NCBI GenBank assembly: GCA_938038815.1
Contig: CALHTF010000059.1
Span: 40,383-104,382, forward strand
DNA from: an uncultured Acidimicrobiales bacterium
GTDB lineage: Bacteria; Actinomycetota; Acidimicrobiia; Acidimicrobiales; SHLQ01
DNA: 64,000 bases
Reading direction: 5' to 3'
Shown: piece by piece, positions 24,705-33,983 of the stretch
Layout: every line of letters starts with the position of its first letter
Numbering within the stretch: position 1 is the first letter of the stretch
The notes under the pieces: model-generated
Seen by the model: only the letters and a program-made list of their open reading frames with translations
Databases searched by the model: none
Told to the model about the DNA's origin: nothing
Translations under genes and position numbers: made by a program

Positions 24705-26621
24705 CTAGTGAGGTTGTAGGTGCGGTTGGATTTGGTCGGTTGGTTGTTGTCCGATCTTGGCCAACGTCCGAATCAGAACGGCCAGTTCGTCGTTTGGTGC
24801 TTCGGCAACAACGGCTCGACTCAGGGTATGGATCAGCGCGGAAAGGGTCTTGCTTTCCAGCCGCTTCGGAAGCAGCTCCCGAACCGCAGGATGCGCCGTT
24901 AAGCGAACGTCCTCGTTGCTCGAACGAAGCTCCTCGTGAAGTTTTTCGCCGACCCGCATTCCGGTTATCTCGATATCGATGTCGACACCCGGCTCCTGGC
25001 CCGTCAAACGGATCATCTGCTCCGCAAGGTGCATGATGCTTGCCGGTTCGCCCATGTCGAGCATGAAAATGTTCCGGCCATCGGTCATCGTCGCCGCCTG
25101 AAGCACCAACTGCACGGCCTCTTGTACCGACATGAAGAAGCGTGTCATCCGCGGATCGGTAACCGTCACGGGACCGCCCATGCGAATTTGGCGTTCGAAG
25201 GTCGGCAGTACGCTGCCCCTGCTGCCCAGCACGTTGCCGAACCGCACGCAGCTCCAGTTTGATCCCTCGGGTGCTCGGTCGAGCAGGAGTTGCTCGCCGA
25301 ACCACTTGGTGGCGCCCATGACCGACGAAGGGTTCACCGCCTTATCGGTCGAAATGAAGACGAGGCGGTCGGTGCCGACCGCGGCCGCCGCCTCAAATAC
25401 GGCGTCGGTACCGGCGATGTTGGTCTTGAACGCCTCGTCGGCATAGTCCTCGAGCACCGGCACGTGTTTGAGCGCCGCAGCGTGCAACACCAGTTCGGGT
25501 CGAACCGATTCGAAGATCCGGAGCACCCGGGCTCGGTCGCGAACGTTCACCAGGATCGACTCAGCCCCCACCGACGGGTCGATCTTTGCCCGCGCGTCGT
25601 GCAGGTGCGTCTCGTCGCAGTCGAGCAGCAGTAACCGCCCGGGTTCGAATTCGGAGATCTGTCGGGCGATCTCACTGCCTATCGATCCACCGCCGCCGGT
25701 AACCACGACACACCGGCCCTTGATCATCGACCGCACCGCATCGAGATCGGTTGTGACCTCGGGACGGCCGAGAAGGTCGTCGATCTGAAGATCACGAACA
25801 TCACGGACCGAAACGCTCTTTTCACCGTCGTCGTCGGCGAGGAGTTCGCGAATATGGGGTACCAGCTTGAGCGGCAGCGATGCATCCTCTACCAAGCGAG
25901 TCATGCGCCGGACGGTGGAGCTGTCGGCGGTCGGGAGGGCGATCAAAACCGAATCGATGTCGTCGGCAAATTCGGCGATTCGAGAGACCGGGCCATGGAC
26001 CGGCAGCCCGAGGATCCGTTTGCCAACCTTGCGCACGTCGTCATCGAGGAAGAGCACCGGCGCATAGGTATGGCCTTCGTCCTCCAACATACTTCGCACG
26101 ACCTGAGCGCCCGCAGCGCCCGCACCGATAACCGCAACCCGAGTAAGCGCCTCTTCCTTTTTCGCCTCGAGAGACCGTCGCTGGACGAACAGGCGTGACT
26201 GGAATCGAAGCAGTCCACACGCCCCGGTGACAAACACCCCGCCGACCACCGGCAAGCTCAAGGGCACCGCCGACCGGTCGGCGAAGGCCACAACGGTCAT
26301 CACGACGAGCGACAACGAACCGGCGCTGAGGACTCGGCGAGCCTCCGACGAGGAAGCGAGGCTCCAAACTGCGGAGTACAGGCCAAAGGACGCATTGATG
26401 CTGAGGTGCACCACCAACCCGACGGCCACGAACCACCCAAATCCCGTCCAGTACCCGGTCGGAATCCGAGCATCGAAACGCATGACGACCAAGATCGTGT
26501 AGATCCCGGTGATCATCACCGCATCGAGCAAAAGCAACGCAAGTCGTGTCTGCAGCGCGTGGGCAGTAAATCGCCCCGCGCGCGACAACGACAGTCGTCT
26601 AGTAAGTCCTATCCCGCCCAT
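24705..26621 (-). CDS. Membrane-bound nucleotide-sugar 4,6-dehydratase (PglF/WbpM/CapD type)
   Basis: 638 residues from the ATG at 26621 (GAGGAG upstream). Four membrane helices occupy about the first 160 residues. Then comes a CoA-binding-like Rossmann domain (VAVIGAGAAGAQVVRSML) and the catalytic short-chain dehydrogenase domain with VVVTGGGGSIGSEIARQI and ISTDKAVNPSSVMGATKWFGE, where the Thr-Asp-Lys wording marks the UDP-GlcNAc 4,6-dehydratase subfamily. It would convert UDP-GlcNAc to the 4-keto-6-deoxy sugar at the membrane, the first step of bacillosamine-type sugars. Divergent from the G8/PA14 gene. The leader carries GGTAGGGT (minus strand, 26665-26672) and GGCGG (26643-26647). Confidence 0.88.
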   Translation of the reverse strand: MGGIGLTRRLSLSRAGRFTAHALQTRLALLLLDAVMITGIYTILVVMRFDARIPTGYWTGFGWFVAVGLVVHLSINASFGLYSAVWSLASSSEARRVLSAGSLSLVVMTVVAFADRSAVPLSLPVVGGVFVTGACGLLRFQSRLFVQRRSLEAKKEEALTRVAVIGAGAAGAQVVRSMLEDEGHTYAPVLFLDDDVRKVGKRILGLPVHGPVSRIAEFADDIDSVLIALPTADSSTVRRMTRLVEDASLPLKLVPHIRELLADDDGEKSVSVRDVRDLQIDDLLGRPEVTTDLDAVRSMIKGRCVVVTGGGGSIGSEIARQISEFEPGRLLLLDCDETHLHDARAKIDPSVGAESILVNVRDRARVLRIFESVRPELVLHAAALKHVPVLEDYADEAFKTNIAGTDAVFEAAAAVGTDRLVFISTDKAVNPSSVMGATKWFGEQLLLDRAPEGSNWSCVRFGNVLGSRGSVLPTFERQIRMGGPVTVTDPRMTRFFMSVQEAVQLVLQAATMTDGRNIFMLDMGEPASIMHLAEQMIRLTGQEPGVDIDIEITGMRVGEKLHEELRSSNEDVRLTAHPAVRELLPKRLESKTLSALIHTLSRAVVAEAPNDELAVLIRTLAKIGQQPTDQIQPHLQPH

Positions 26622-26800
26622 GGTTCTCCTCGTTTTGTACGCCCGCCGTAGGAGTACTGGGGTCACCCTACCGCACTTCACATCTGGAGAAAAGTGCCTT
26701 GCCCCACGAACGAATGGGTACTCGATGCAGTCCGGTTTTGGCGTTGAGTCGGGTACTCTGGCCTTCGTGGCGCTCTTGGCGGGGCCGAAAGGACAGCACC

Positions 26801-29305
26801 ATGGATGGTCATTTCTCACGACTGGCGGGTCTTCAACGATGGCTCGATAACTCACGGGCACGAGCTACCGGAGTTGTGGTGGTTGGTTTCGCCACCCTGA
26901 TAGCCATTGCGTCTGCGGCGTGGTCGAGCGGCGGCCCGGTCACCTCATCGTCGGTCGCCGAAGCGTCGACCGACCTTTCGCCAGCCCAGGCAACCAGCTC
27001 GGTTACCTCGGCGACCTCAGGAGCATGGACTGACCCCAACACATGGCGCGGTGGCAAGGTCCCGCCAGCATGGGCTCATGTTCAGATCTTGGCGGGCCAC
27101 ACGGTTTCGCTCGACACGTCGGCCAAGGTGTTCGGCCTCGACGTTTCTGGAGTGCTCGAGTACTCAGCCGAGAAAAGCGCAGTGCTGCGAAGCAACAGGA
27201 ATGTCATCGTTGCCGGCACGCTCAAGATGGGCTACGCCGACGATCAGGTGCACCAGCTCCGGTTCGTAGATGTCGATCAGGAAGCCTTTGTCGGGGGCGG
27301 GCTCGACGTCATCGACTCCGACGTTGGCCTCTGGGTCATGGAGGACGGTCAACTCCTCGCCGAAGGACAACCACGGCGAGGCTGGTCCCGGGTGACCCAC
27401 GGCATCTCCGAGGGCAAGAGGAAGATCACCGTTGAGGACGCGTCGGGTTGGCAGGTTGGCGATCGGATCGCCATTGCGCCGACCATGCCTCACGGCGACA
27501 GCGAACTCGCCGAAAGCTACGACGGGTTCCACCGCACCAAGATCCGCTCGATCAAGGGCAACCGGATCACCCTGGGACGACGGACGGTCGATGATCACCC
27601 AAAGGTGAACAAAACCTGGACCGCCGAGGTGATGAACCTGACCCGGTCGGTGATCATCGGCGGCATCAACTCCTCGAACAAAGCGCACATCTTCATCCGG
27701 TCGACAAAACCCTCACGACTGAAGTACGTCGAGATCGTCAACAGCGGTCCCGGCAAGATTCGAGACGGCGGCTGGTCGGTTAGCGGGCAGGTCGATGGTC
27801 GCTACGGACTGCATATCCACCACAGCGGCAACGGCAGCAACGGCATGCTGGTCGAGGGTGTTGTCATGCGTAACTTCGGTTTCAAAGGCTTCGTTCCCCA
27901 TATGAGCCACGGCATTACCTTTCGCGACACGGTTGCCTTTGGCGGCGGGAGTACCGCCTACTGGTGGGACCAGCAAGAACGAAGCAACGACATCCTTTTT
28001 GACCGCACCATCGGCGCCAAGATCAAGTCCGAGGACGGCGTGTACTTTCTGGCCACCGGCGACAACGTCGAAGTTCGCGACTCGGTCGCCGTCGGGTCGA
28101 TCGTGGTCGCCAACAGCGGAGGTTACGAGTGGGAAAACGGCGATACCGGAAGCTGGGAGTTCTCCGGCAATATCGCCCACAACCTGCGCGGCAACGGCAT
28201 AAGAATCTGGCAGAACACCCAAGAAAACCACGTGTTGAGCGACTTCGCCGTCTACCACGTCGATGAGATAGCGATTCGACTTGGGGCCTATACGAACAAC
28301 TACCACCTCAAAGACTTCGACATCTTCGGCTACGGCGAGTCGGGGCTCGAACTACTCGCCGTCTCGCGGCAACCGCACCAAGACCTGTCCAAGCCGGCCG
28401 GTCTGGTGGTGGAAAACGGCGTCATCGATGGCGCCGATACCAGTCCAGGTCCAAACATTGCGATCCGCGAGGGCGCCGTGCCGGGTACCTGGCCCATCAC
28501 CGTCCGAAACGTGAAGCTGCGGGGACGAGCCGGCCAGAAACAACCGGCGGTATGGCTTCATGAAGGGGCAAACGACAAGAAGCTTGACTTCATCGACGTA
28601 GCGATCAGAAATGGCCCAACACCAAAGTTCTTTCTCGAAAACGGCACGGCGGTCGGTGCGGACGGCGACGGACAATCGTGGATCCGGGTGCAGAAGAACA
28701 ACAACGCCTGGCGCCTCCGGCCCGCCGACCAGAACCGCGACAACGGTGCGGATTTCCGAGAGGCCTGGAACGCCTGGTCGGTCGCTATTGCCCCGTTTGC
28801 TCCTACGAAGTGGGGCAACGGCACGGGATTGTTGGCTGAGTACTTCGACGACCTCCGCCTGAAGAAAAAGCACTTTGAGTCGATCGACCCCTACATCGAG
28901 TTCTTCGAAACTCAAGACCCGATCTACCACACCATCAATTCGAGTCGAACCGGCGCCCGCTGGACCGGCTCTATCGAGGCCCAACAGACGGGTCAGCACC
29001 GGTTGATTCCCCAGGGCGAAATGGTGCGCCTCTGGGTCGACGGCAAACTCGTCGTGAATAGCTGGAACAAGCCGTTGACCGACTCCGGGTTCCTCAGTTT
29101 CCGAGCCGGGCAGCGCTACCAAATTCGGCTCGAGGTCGGCAACCGACTGGCGACCGATCAGCTGCATTTCTTTGCCGACCTGATGTGGCTACGGCCCGGC
29201 GAATCGGTTCCCGAGTACATTCCACAGAGTCAGCTGTACCCGCCTGCCGGGGTCGCGGACCGGCCATTTGTTCGCAACGACCCCGCCGTCGCTCGCTCGA
29301 ACTAG
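26801..29305 (+). CDS. Exported G8-domain/right-handed beta-helix protein with C-terminal PA14 domain
   Basis: 834 residues from the ATG at 26801 (AAAGGA seven bases upstream). One N-terminal hydrophobic segment (ATGVVVVGFATLIAIASAAW) exports or anchors it. Residues about 60-200 read as a G8 domain (GAWTDPNTWRGGKVPPAWAHVQ). Residues about 200-600 are rich in the repeated hydrophobic/Asn pattern of a parallel beta-helix (for example HIHHSGNGSNGMLVEGVVMRN, then IRIWQNTQENHVLSDF). The C-terminal about 150 residues match PA14 (GNGTGLLAEYFDDLRLKKK, then GQHRLIPQGEMVRLWVDGKL). In animals G8 plus beta-helix proteins bind or depolymerise hyaluronan. Position suggests binding or processing of the locus polysaccharide. 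A DUF or enzymatic role cannot be fixed. Confidence 0.75.
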   Translation: MDGHFSRLAGLQRWLDNSRARATGVVVVGFATLIAIASAAWSSGGPVTSSSVAEASTDLSPAQATSSVTSATSGAWTDPNTWRGGKVPPAWAHVQILAGHTVSLDTSAKVFGLDVSGVLEYSAEKSAVLRSNRNVIVAGTLKMGYADDQVHQLRFVDVDQEAFVGGGLDVIDSDVGLWVMEDGQLLAEGQPRRGWSRVTHGISEGKRKITVEDASGWQVGDRIAIAPTMPHGDSELAESYDGFHRTKIRSIKGNRITLGRRTVDDHPKVNKTWTAEVMNLTRSVIIGGINSSNKAHIFIRSTKPSRLKYVEIVNSGPGKIRDGGWSVSGQVDGRYGLHIHHSGNGSNGMLVEGVVMRNFGFKGFVPHMSHGITFRDTVAFGGGSTAYWWDQQERSNDILFDRTIGAKIKSEDGVYFLATGDNVEVRDSVAVGSIVVANSGGYEWENGDTGSWEFSGNIAHNLRGNGIRIWQNTQENHVLSDFAVYHVDEIAIRLGAYTNNYHLKDFDIFGYGESGLELLAVSRQPHQDLSKPAGLVVENGVIDGADTSPGPNIAIREGAVPGTWPITVRNVKLRGRAGQKQPAVWLHEGANDKKLDFIDVAIRNGPTPKFFLENGTAVGADGDGQSWIRVQKNNNAWRLRPADQNRDNGADFREAWNAWSVAIAPFAPTKWGNGTGLLAEYFDDLRLKKKHFESIDPYIEFFETQDPIYHTINSSRTGARWTGSIEAQQTGQHRLIPQGEMVRLWVDGKLVVNSWNKPLTDSGFLSFRAGQRYQIRLEVGNRLATDQLHFFADLMWLRPGESVPEYIPQSQLYPPAGVADRPFVRNDPAVARSN

Positions 29306-29318
29306 TCCCCCAGCGGGC

Positions 29319-29996
29319 TCATCGCTGCGAGCCGATCGTTGGGGTGATCCACAACGCTCCTATCACGGCGGCCAGTATCAGCACTGCCCCTGCCGTCGCA
29401 GCAAGGACACTCGCCTGCCCACCAGCCAGGCGCGACCAGCAAACGATCGCTATCGCATAGACCCCAAGCCGCACGGGTGGCCGGGTCTCGCCAAAACCGA
29501 ACGCTATGGGAGCTAGGGCCATCGCCGAAACGCACGCCGCAGCCGCCACCCACGACGACCCACGAAACGACGCGTCGGCAACCGTGACCCAGGCGAGCAG
29601 ACCGGCGATGGCCGCCGTGGTCACCAGGCCAAAGGGTGCAAGCTTGGCGAACCAGATCAGTGCGCCAGCGAGAACGGTCGGAAGTACCAAGAGCCGAAGC
29701 AGGTCGGTTTCGGGAACACAGAGGTACAACCCAACCACCGCACCACACAGGATCATCGAGACATCACGACGAGCCCCGACATCGGCGTTCCGGATTCCCC
29801 ACACGGCGGCCGAGAGGGCGACGATCAAGGCGGTGGCCGCCGCGAACACCACCGACGGCTGCCGGTCGGCGAGCGTGAGCGAAGAAAACGAGGCCGACAG
29901 CGTGGGCCGAGTAAACGCCGTGACAACGAGCCACACGGTCAGTAACAAGAACCCCGCGCCGACGGGCGGGGCGTCGGACCGGGGAGCGTCGATCAC
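29319..29996 (-). CDS. Polytopic membrane protein of unknown function
   Basis: 225 residues with about eight hydrophobic helices (for example GFLLLTVWLVVTAF, VVFAAATALIVALSAAVW, LLRLLVLPTVLAGALIWFA, AGAVLILAAVIGALWI) and very short loops. Start is GTG at 29996, overlapping the stop of the upstream glycosyltransferase by four bases, so it is the last gene of the minus-strand glycosyltransferase/ABC operon. No family recognised. It is too small and hydrophobic for a typical Wzx flippase or Wzy polymerase, but a role in polysaccharide membrane handling is plausible from the operon. Confidence 0.7.
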   Translation of the reverse strand: MIDAPRSDAPPVGAGFLLLTVWLVVTAFTRPTLSASFSSLTLADRQPSVVFAAATALIVALSAAVWGIRNADVGARRDVSMILCGAVVGLYLCVPETDLLRLLVLPTVLAGALIWFAKLAPFGLVTTAAIAGLLAWVTVADASFRGSSWVAAAACVSAMALAPIAFGFGETRPPVRLGVYAIAIVCWSRLAGGQASVLAATAGAVLILAAVIGALWITPTIGSQR

Positions 29997-31171
29997 AGCT
30001 CCGGGCGTCCGGACCGAACCGCCGACTTCACCAACGCTCGGTGATAGAACTCGAACATCTCGTCGGCACTGCGACTAATGGTGAACCGTTCAGAGAACCG
30101 GCGCTGGGCCAGCACCGAGCGCTCGTGTGCTGATCGAGGGTCGCCCAACACATCAAGGATCGCGCTAGCGAGCTCGTCAGGCTCGGCGGCATTGACCAAA
30201 AGAGCCTCGGCGTCCGATACGACTTCTTTCACCTGAGGAAGGTCGCTCGCCACGGCCGGGCAACCGACCGCCATCGCCTCGAGGAGGACGCCCGGGAGGC
30301 CTTCTCGACGCGAAGGCAGCACAAACACCTGAGCCGCGGCCAGCAACACCTTCGTGTCGGTTCGGTAGCCGAGTAGATGTACCGAGTCGCCCAATCCGGT
30401 TCGCTCGATGATCGACTCCAAGAGGTTGGTCGCCTTGCCCGTACCTCCAGCGATTACCAACACTGCGTCGGGGACCTGTTCGTGCACGGTGGCAAATGCT
30501 TCGAGCAAGCGATCGAGACCCTTCGGGCGCTCGTGCCGCCCAATGGCGAGGACCAACGGCCGGTCGCCGATCCCGAGCTGCAACCGCACAGCCGACTGAG
30601 TTCGGTCGTCAACGGTCGACATCAGCGAACGTTGACGACCTCGATGTACCACTTCGATCCTGCTGTCGGGGTACGCCAGGTTCCGAGACATTGTCTTGGC
30701 CACGTGATGGGAGACCGCATGAAGTCGCGTGGTGAGTCGCGCCGTGCAGGCATCGAGCGTTTGAGCGAGTCGAAGTCGGAGCCTCGGGATCGAGTCGTCT
30801 TCGATCTGGTCAGGGCCGTACCGTTCGGTTGGGAGGGTCGACACCACCGGTGTACGACACACAAAGGCGGCTATTCGACCGCAGATGTCCGCGTCGAAAA
30901 GCGACGTATGAACAACATGGGGCGAGCGGTCGCGGATGAGATCGTGGAGCGCCAGAATCCAGCCGACGCGGGTGTGCTGGTAGGACAAGTCGTGAAGCGG
31001 GACACCGAGCCCCACGACCTCGGCCGACAGCCCTGGCCTGTCGTGGAGCACCGCGACCTCAGGCTGGATTCCACGTTCGATGAGGAACGGGAGGATGGCC
31101 ACGGTGGAATGTTCGGCACCCCCGGGCGCCAAGCTGTCGAGCACCAGCAAGACCCGAAGCGGCGGACTCAT
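29993..31171 (-). CDS. Glycosyltransferase family 4 (GT-B fold)
   Basis: 392 residues from the ATG at 31171, which overlaps the upstream GT2 stop (ATGA). GT4 pattern: the N-terminal LLVLDSLAPGGAEHSTVAIL is the usual 'GG-E' acceptor-side loop. The donor-side domain has LVLAIGRHERPKGLDRLLEAFA, LLGYRTDTKVLLAAAQVFVLPSRREGLPGVLLEAMAVGCPAVASDL, where E-G-L-P-x-x-x-L-E-A is the conserved nucleotide-sugar-binding EX7E motif. Retaining transferase adding a sugar to the lipid-linked repeat unit at the inner membrane face. Donor and linkage unknown. Internal gene of a six-gene minus-strand operon. Confidence 0.88.
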   Translation of the reverse strand: MSPPLRVLLVLDSLAPGGAEHSTVAILPFLIERGIQPEVAVLHDRPGLSAEVVGLGVPLHDLSYQHTRVGWILALHDLIRDRSPHVVHTSLFDADICGRIAAFVCRTPVVSTLPTERYGPDQIEDDSIPRLRLRLAQTLDACTARLTTRLHAVSHHVAKTMSRNLAYPDSRIEVVHRGRQRSLMSTVDDRTQSAVRLQLGIGDRPLVLAIGRHERPKGLDRLLEAFATVHEQVPDAVLVIAGGTGKATNLLESIIERTGLGDSVHLLGYRTDTKVLLAAAQVFVLPSRREGLPGVLLEAMAVGCPAVASDLPQVKEVVSDAEALLVNAAEPDELASAILDVLGDPRSAHERSVLAQRRFSERFTISRSADEMFEFYHRALVKSAVRSGRPEL

Positions 31172-32073
31172 CGGGCGATGCCAACGACCGCCGGCCAGCG
31201 GCGCCGGCCAACCGGCGGTACCCACGAGGCCGCCAACCGAAGCCAACGACGGGAGTCGGTCGGATCCAACCGGGCCGCCCGCCCCAAGTGCTTCCGCGCC
31301 CGCCCGTAGTCACCGCACTTGGCGGCGTTCACGCCCGCGATCGATCGGTAGTCGGCGAGCACCGACGGAATTCGTGCCAGGGTGGGCGTGTGATGCTCAA
31401 GGATGTACTCGGCGCCGTGAAGTAGATCGGCCGGCTGGCTGAGGGGCCGATTGGCGGGCGACCGACGCTCGATCGTAATGAGTGCCTGGTCGGTGTACGA
31501 GGAGGTTTGTCCTCGCGAAGCGAGCATGGGCAAGGTCCGAAGCAGCAACTCCGACTGGTGGCTTACCCGAAGGTCTTCCGCGTAGCCGCCGGCCTCGCGG
31601 ACGACATCGGCGTCGATAGCGAAGGTTCCAGCGAGAAAGGTGCCCACCACGCCGGGATACAGCGGATGCTGCAAGCCCCCGTAGAACAAGGGATTTTGGC
31701 CGTGCTCATCGATTGCGGTGCAGGCACAGGAACTAATGCCGGTTTGCGGGCCGATCCCCGCGTGGAGCCCGGCGAGCCAACCCGGCTCGACCGGATCGTC
31801 GTCATCGAGGAACACAAGAAACCGACCCCAGCTGTTTTCGATGCCGGTGTTTCGAGCAGCGGAGAGACCACCATTTGGTCGATTGATCACCCGCACTCGC
31901 GGGTTGCGAATGCTGGCTAGCCGTTCAGCGGTGTCGTCGGCCGAGCCATCGTTGACCACGACGAGTTCAAAGTCATCGAAGGTTTGCGCCAGGACCGACG
32001 CGACCGCGCTCTCGATGCGGTCGCCGCGGTTGTAGGTGCACAGCACGACGCTTATCTCTGGTCGCTGACTCAT
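31168..32073 (-). CDS. Glycosyltransferase family 2 (GT-A fold)
   Basis: 301 residues from the ATG at 32073, overlapping the upstream gene's stop by four bases. GT2 signatures: ISVVLCTYNRGDRIESAVAS, VVVNDGSADDT (donor-binding Asp), NGGLSAARNTGI and FLVFLDDDDPVEPGWL (DxD metal site). An inverting transferase for polysaccharide assembly. The C-terminal about 80 residues are helical and Arg-rich, possibly for membrane contact. Coupled on both sides by ATGA overlaps, so it is produced in step with the two GT4 enzymes. Substrate unknown. Confidence 0.88.
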   Translation of the reverse strand: MSQRPEISVVLCTYNRGDRIESAVASVLAQTFDDFELVVVNDGSADDTAERLASIRNPRVRVINRPNGGLSAARNTGIENSWGRFLVFLDDDDPVEPGWLAGLHAGIGPQTGISSCACTAIDEHGQNPLFYGGLQHPLYPGVVGTFLAGTFAIDADVVREAGGYAEDLRVSHQSELLLRTLPMLASRGQTSSYTDQALITIERRSPANRPLSQPADLLHGAEYILEHHTPTLARIPSVLADYRSIAGVNAAKCGDYGRARKHLGRAARLDPTDSRRWLRLAASWVPPVGRRRWPAVVGIAR

Positions 32074-33155
32074 GAGCAACCGTCCACGAACGGCGTCAGC
32101 ACCTTCGCCCACGCATCAGCTACCGACTGAAGACTGTATTTCTCCCCGACCTGTTGTTGAGCTCGATGACCCATCTGCACCAGGTTGGGTTCGGCCGTGA
32201 GGAGCGAGCTGGCCAACGCCTTGGGGTCCCCTGGATCTACGAGGTAACCGGTCAGCCCTTCGGTGACGATCTCCTCGATGAAGCCCACCCTGGTCGCCAC
32301 CGCTGGGAGGCCGACCATCGCTGCCTCGATCACCACCCCCGGAAGGCCTTCGGTCAGGCTGGGCAGAACTAACACGTCGCCGCCGGCCAGCACCCGCTCG
32401 GGATCGGAACGCTCGCCGAGAATCGACACGCGTCCTGGCCCCACCAACGCGGCGGCTTCGGCGACCTCTCGACGCGTTGGGCCATCGCCGACCAGCGCCA
32501 GATTCCAGCGAGGCGGGAGATGCTCGAGCATCAAGACTGCGTCGTCGATCGCCTTTTCCGGACTCATCGCGCCGAGACAAATCGCCAGCATTGCGTCGTT
32601 GTCGAGCCCGAGCTCGTCGCGCATCTCGGCGCGACTACCAGAATCGCGGGGCGGAAAATCCTCGGCAGCAACGCCCCGGGGAATCGCCGTAACTCGATCG
32701 GCGGGAATCTTTACCACCTCGACCAGGCGCCGCTTCGTCTCCTCGGTCAGCGACACCACCGCGCTGGCCCGACCAAGGCACCATCGTGAGGTGGCACGAC
32801 GACGGACCGAATTCATCCAGAAGTACGGATCGCCAATGTTTCGATACACGAACGGGGTCGAATGACCAACGGTGGCGAGCGCGGTTGCGGGAAGCGTGGT
32901 CGATCCGTGGGCGATAACGACCTGAGCTGTCGATGCCTGCTTGCGAAGCGCGCGCAAGGTTGGCCCGCCCAATCGACTTGACCCGAGCGTGGCGACATCG
33001 AGTCCGGGCCCCGAACCCGGGCACAGGGCTACGGTCCGCACGGAGAATCCACGGGCCTCCAGCTCGGGCTCGAGCGCCACAGCGAACCGCTCCGCACCGC
33101 GGCGAATCGTGGTCGTGATCACCTGCAACACGTCGACGTCGGCCAATTCGTCCAC
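32070..33155 (-). CDS. Glycosyltransferase family 4
   Basis: 361 residues, GTG or ATG-type start at 33155 directly abutting the ABC-permease stop at 33156. GT-B fold: N-terminal VLQVITTTIRRGAERFAVAL (acceptor loop with RG-AERF), then the C-terminal domain with MLAICLGAMSPEKAIDDAVLML, LVGDGPTRREV and VLAGGDVLVLPSLTEGLPGVVIEAAMVGLPAVATRVG, where E-G-L-P-x-x-x-x-E-A is the EX7E motif. It probably adds a sugar in the same repeat unit as the two downstream transferases. No signal or membrane anchor. Donor unknown. Confidence 0.87.
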   Translation of the reverse strand: MDELADVDVLQVITTTIRRGAERFAVALEPELEARGFSVRTVALCPGSGPGLDVATLGSSRLGGPTLRALRKQASTAQVVIAHGSTTLPATALATVGHSTPFVYRNIGDPYFWMNSVRRRATSRWCLGRASAVVSLTEETKRRLVEVVKIPADRVTAIPRGVAAEDFPPRDSGSRAEMRDELGLDNDAMLAICLGAMSPEKAIDDAVLMLEHLPPRWNLALVGDGPTRREVAEAAALVGPGRVSILGERSDPERVLAGGDVLVLPSLTEGLPGVVIEAAMVGLPAVATRVGFIEEIVTEGLTGYLVDPGDPKALASSLLTAEPNLVQMGHRAQQQVGEKYSLQSVADAWAKVLTPFVDGCS

Positions 33156-33983
33156 TCAGTAACCTCCCAAGACGCCGTACCGCCGCCCGAAGTCAAGGGT
33201 GCGTTTGAACGCGGCCAGGCTCGCCCCGTAGAGAACGATGGTGCCGAGCAACAGCACCAAGAGCGACACCGCAAGCGACGGCCCGGTGAGCACGTCGCCC
33301 TCGACCATGAGAAGCCGCCGAACAGCACTGATCACATAGGTGTGCGGCAACAGATACGACAGCGGCCGCAGCCACCACGGCAGCATGGCGATCGGAAACA
33401 GCGCCCCCGACAGAATCGACGCAAACAGGTTGTAGACGGCGACCACCGGATCGGCCTTCTTCGACAAGAGTCGTACGCTGGCTGCAAGGGTGCCGATGGC
33501 GTGAGACGCCGCAACGCCGAGCGCCAGGACGAGAAGGGCCTCGGGCAGATTCGTCCAACGGATCTGCGCGCCAAGGGCCAGCCCGAACACGCCGGTGATC
33601 GTGCCGTTGATGACACTTAGCGTAATGGGCCACGCCGCGAGGGCGAACGGAAGCGAATACCAGCTGATCGGCTGCACCAGGAACGTCTCGAACCTGCCCT
33701 GCTGGATTGCGGAGTCGAGCGCAGTACTGAACGAAGACAAGCCGCCCGCAAGCGCCGAGTTCACAAAGAACCCGATGATGACAAAGGTGTAGTAGTCGAA
33801 ACCGACCGCCGCCGTGGAGTCGACCAGCCGAGCGACGAACAGGTAGATAACGGGCAGGATCGCTGGCCCGATGATGTTGTTCAGCAAGATGACCAGCGGG
33901 TAGGCAAAGGTCTCGGTGACGCCCAGCCACACGAATGCTCCGGTGACCCGCCGGGCCCTCAGCATTGGATCGGCCACGTTCAT
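33156..33983 (-). CDS. ABC-2-type transporter permease
   Basis: 275 residues with about six membrane helices (for example FAYPLVILLNNIIGPAILPVIYLFVA, YYTFVIIGFFVNSALAGGL, LAVSLLVLLLGTIVLYGA), the layout of ABC-2 export permeases such as Wzm, DrrB and NodJ. The N-terminus VADPMLRARRVTGAFVWLG is cytoplasmic. Its start overlaps the ATPase stop by four bases, so the two form one exporter. Given six glycan genes in the same operon, export of a lipid-linked glycan or glycolipid is the best guess. DrrB-like drug or lipid export is an alternative. Confidence 0.82.
   Translation of the reverse strand: MNVADPMLRARRVTGAFVWLGVTETFAYPLVILLNNIIGPAILPVIYLFVARLVDSTAAVGFDYYTFVIIGFFVNSALAGGLSSFSTALDSAIQQGRFETFLVQPISWYSLPFALAAWPITLSVINGTITGVFGLALGAQIRWTNLPEALLVLALGVAASHAIGTLAASVRLLSKKADPVVAVYNLFASILSGALFPIAMLPWWLRPLSYLLPHTYVISAVRRLLMVEGDVLTGPSLAVSLLVLLLGTIVLYGASLAAFKRTLDFGRRYGVLGGY

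Noticed and set aside
26622..26861. 80-residue N-terminal extension of the PglF-like dehydratase
   Set aside because: ATG 26621 has GAGGAG upstream and begins directly before the first membrane helix. The extension crosses the likely promoter and the start of the divergent gene.
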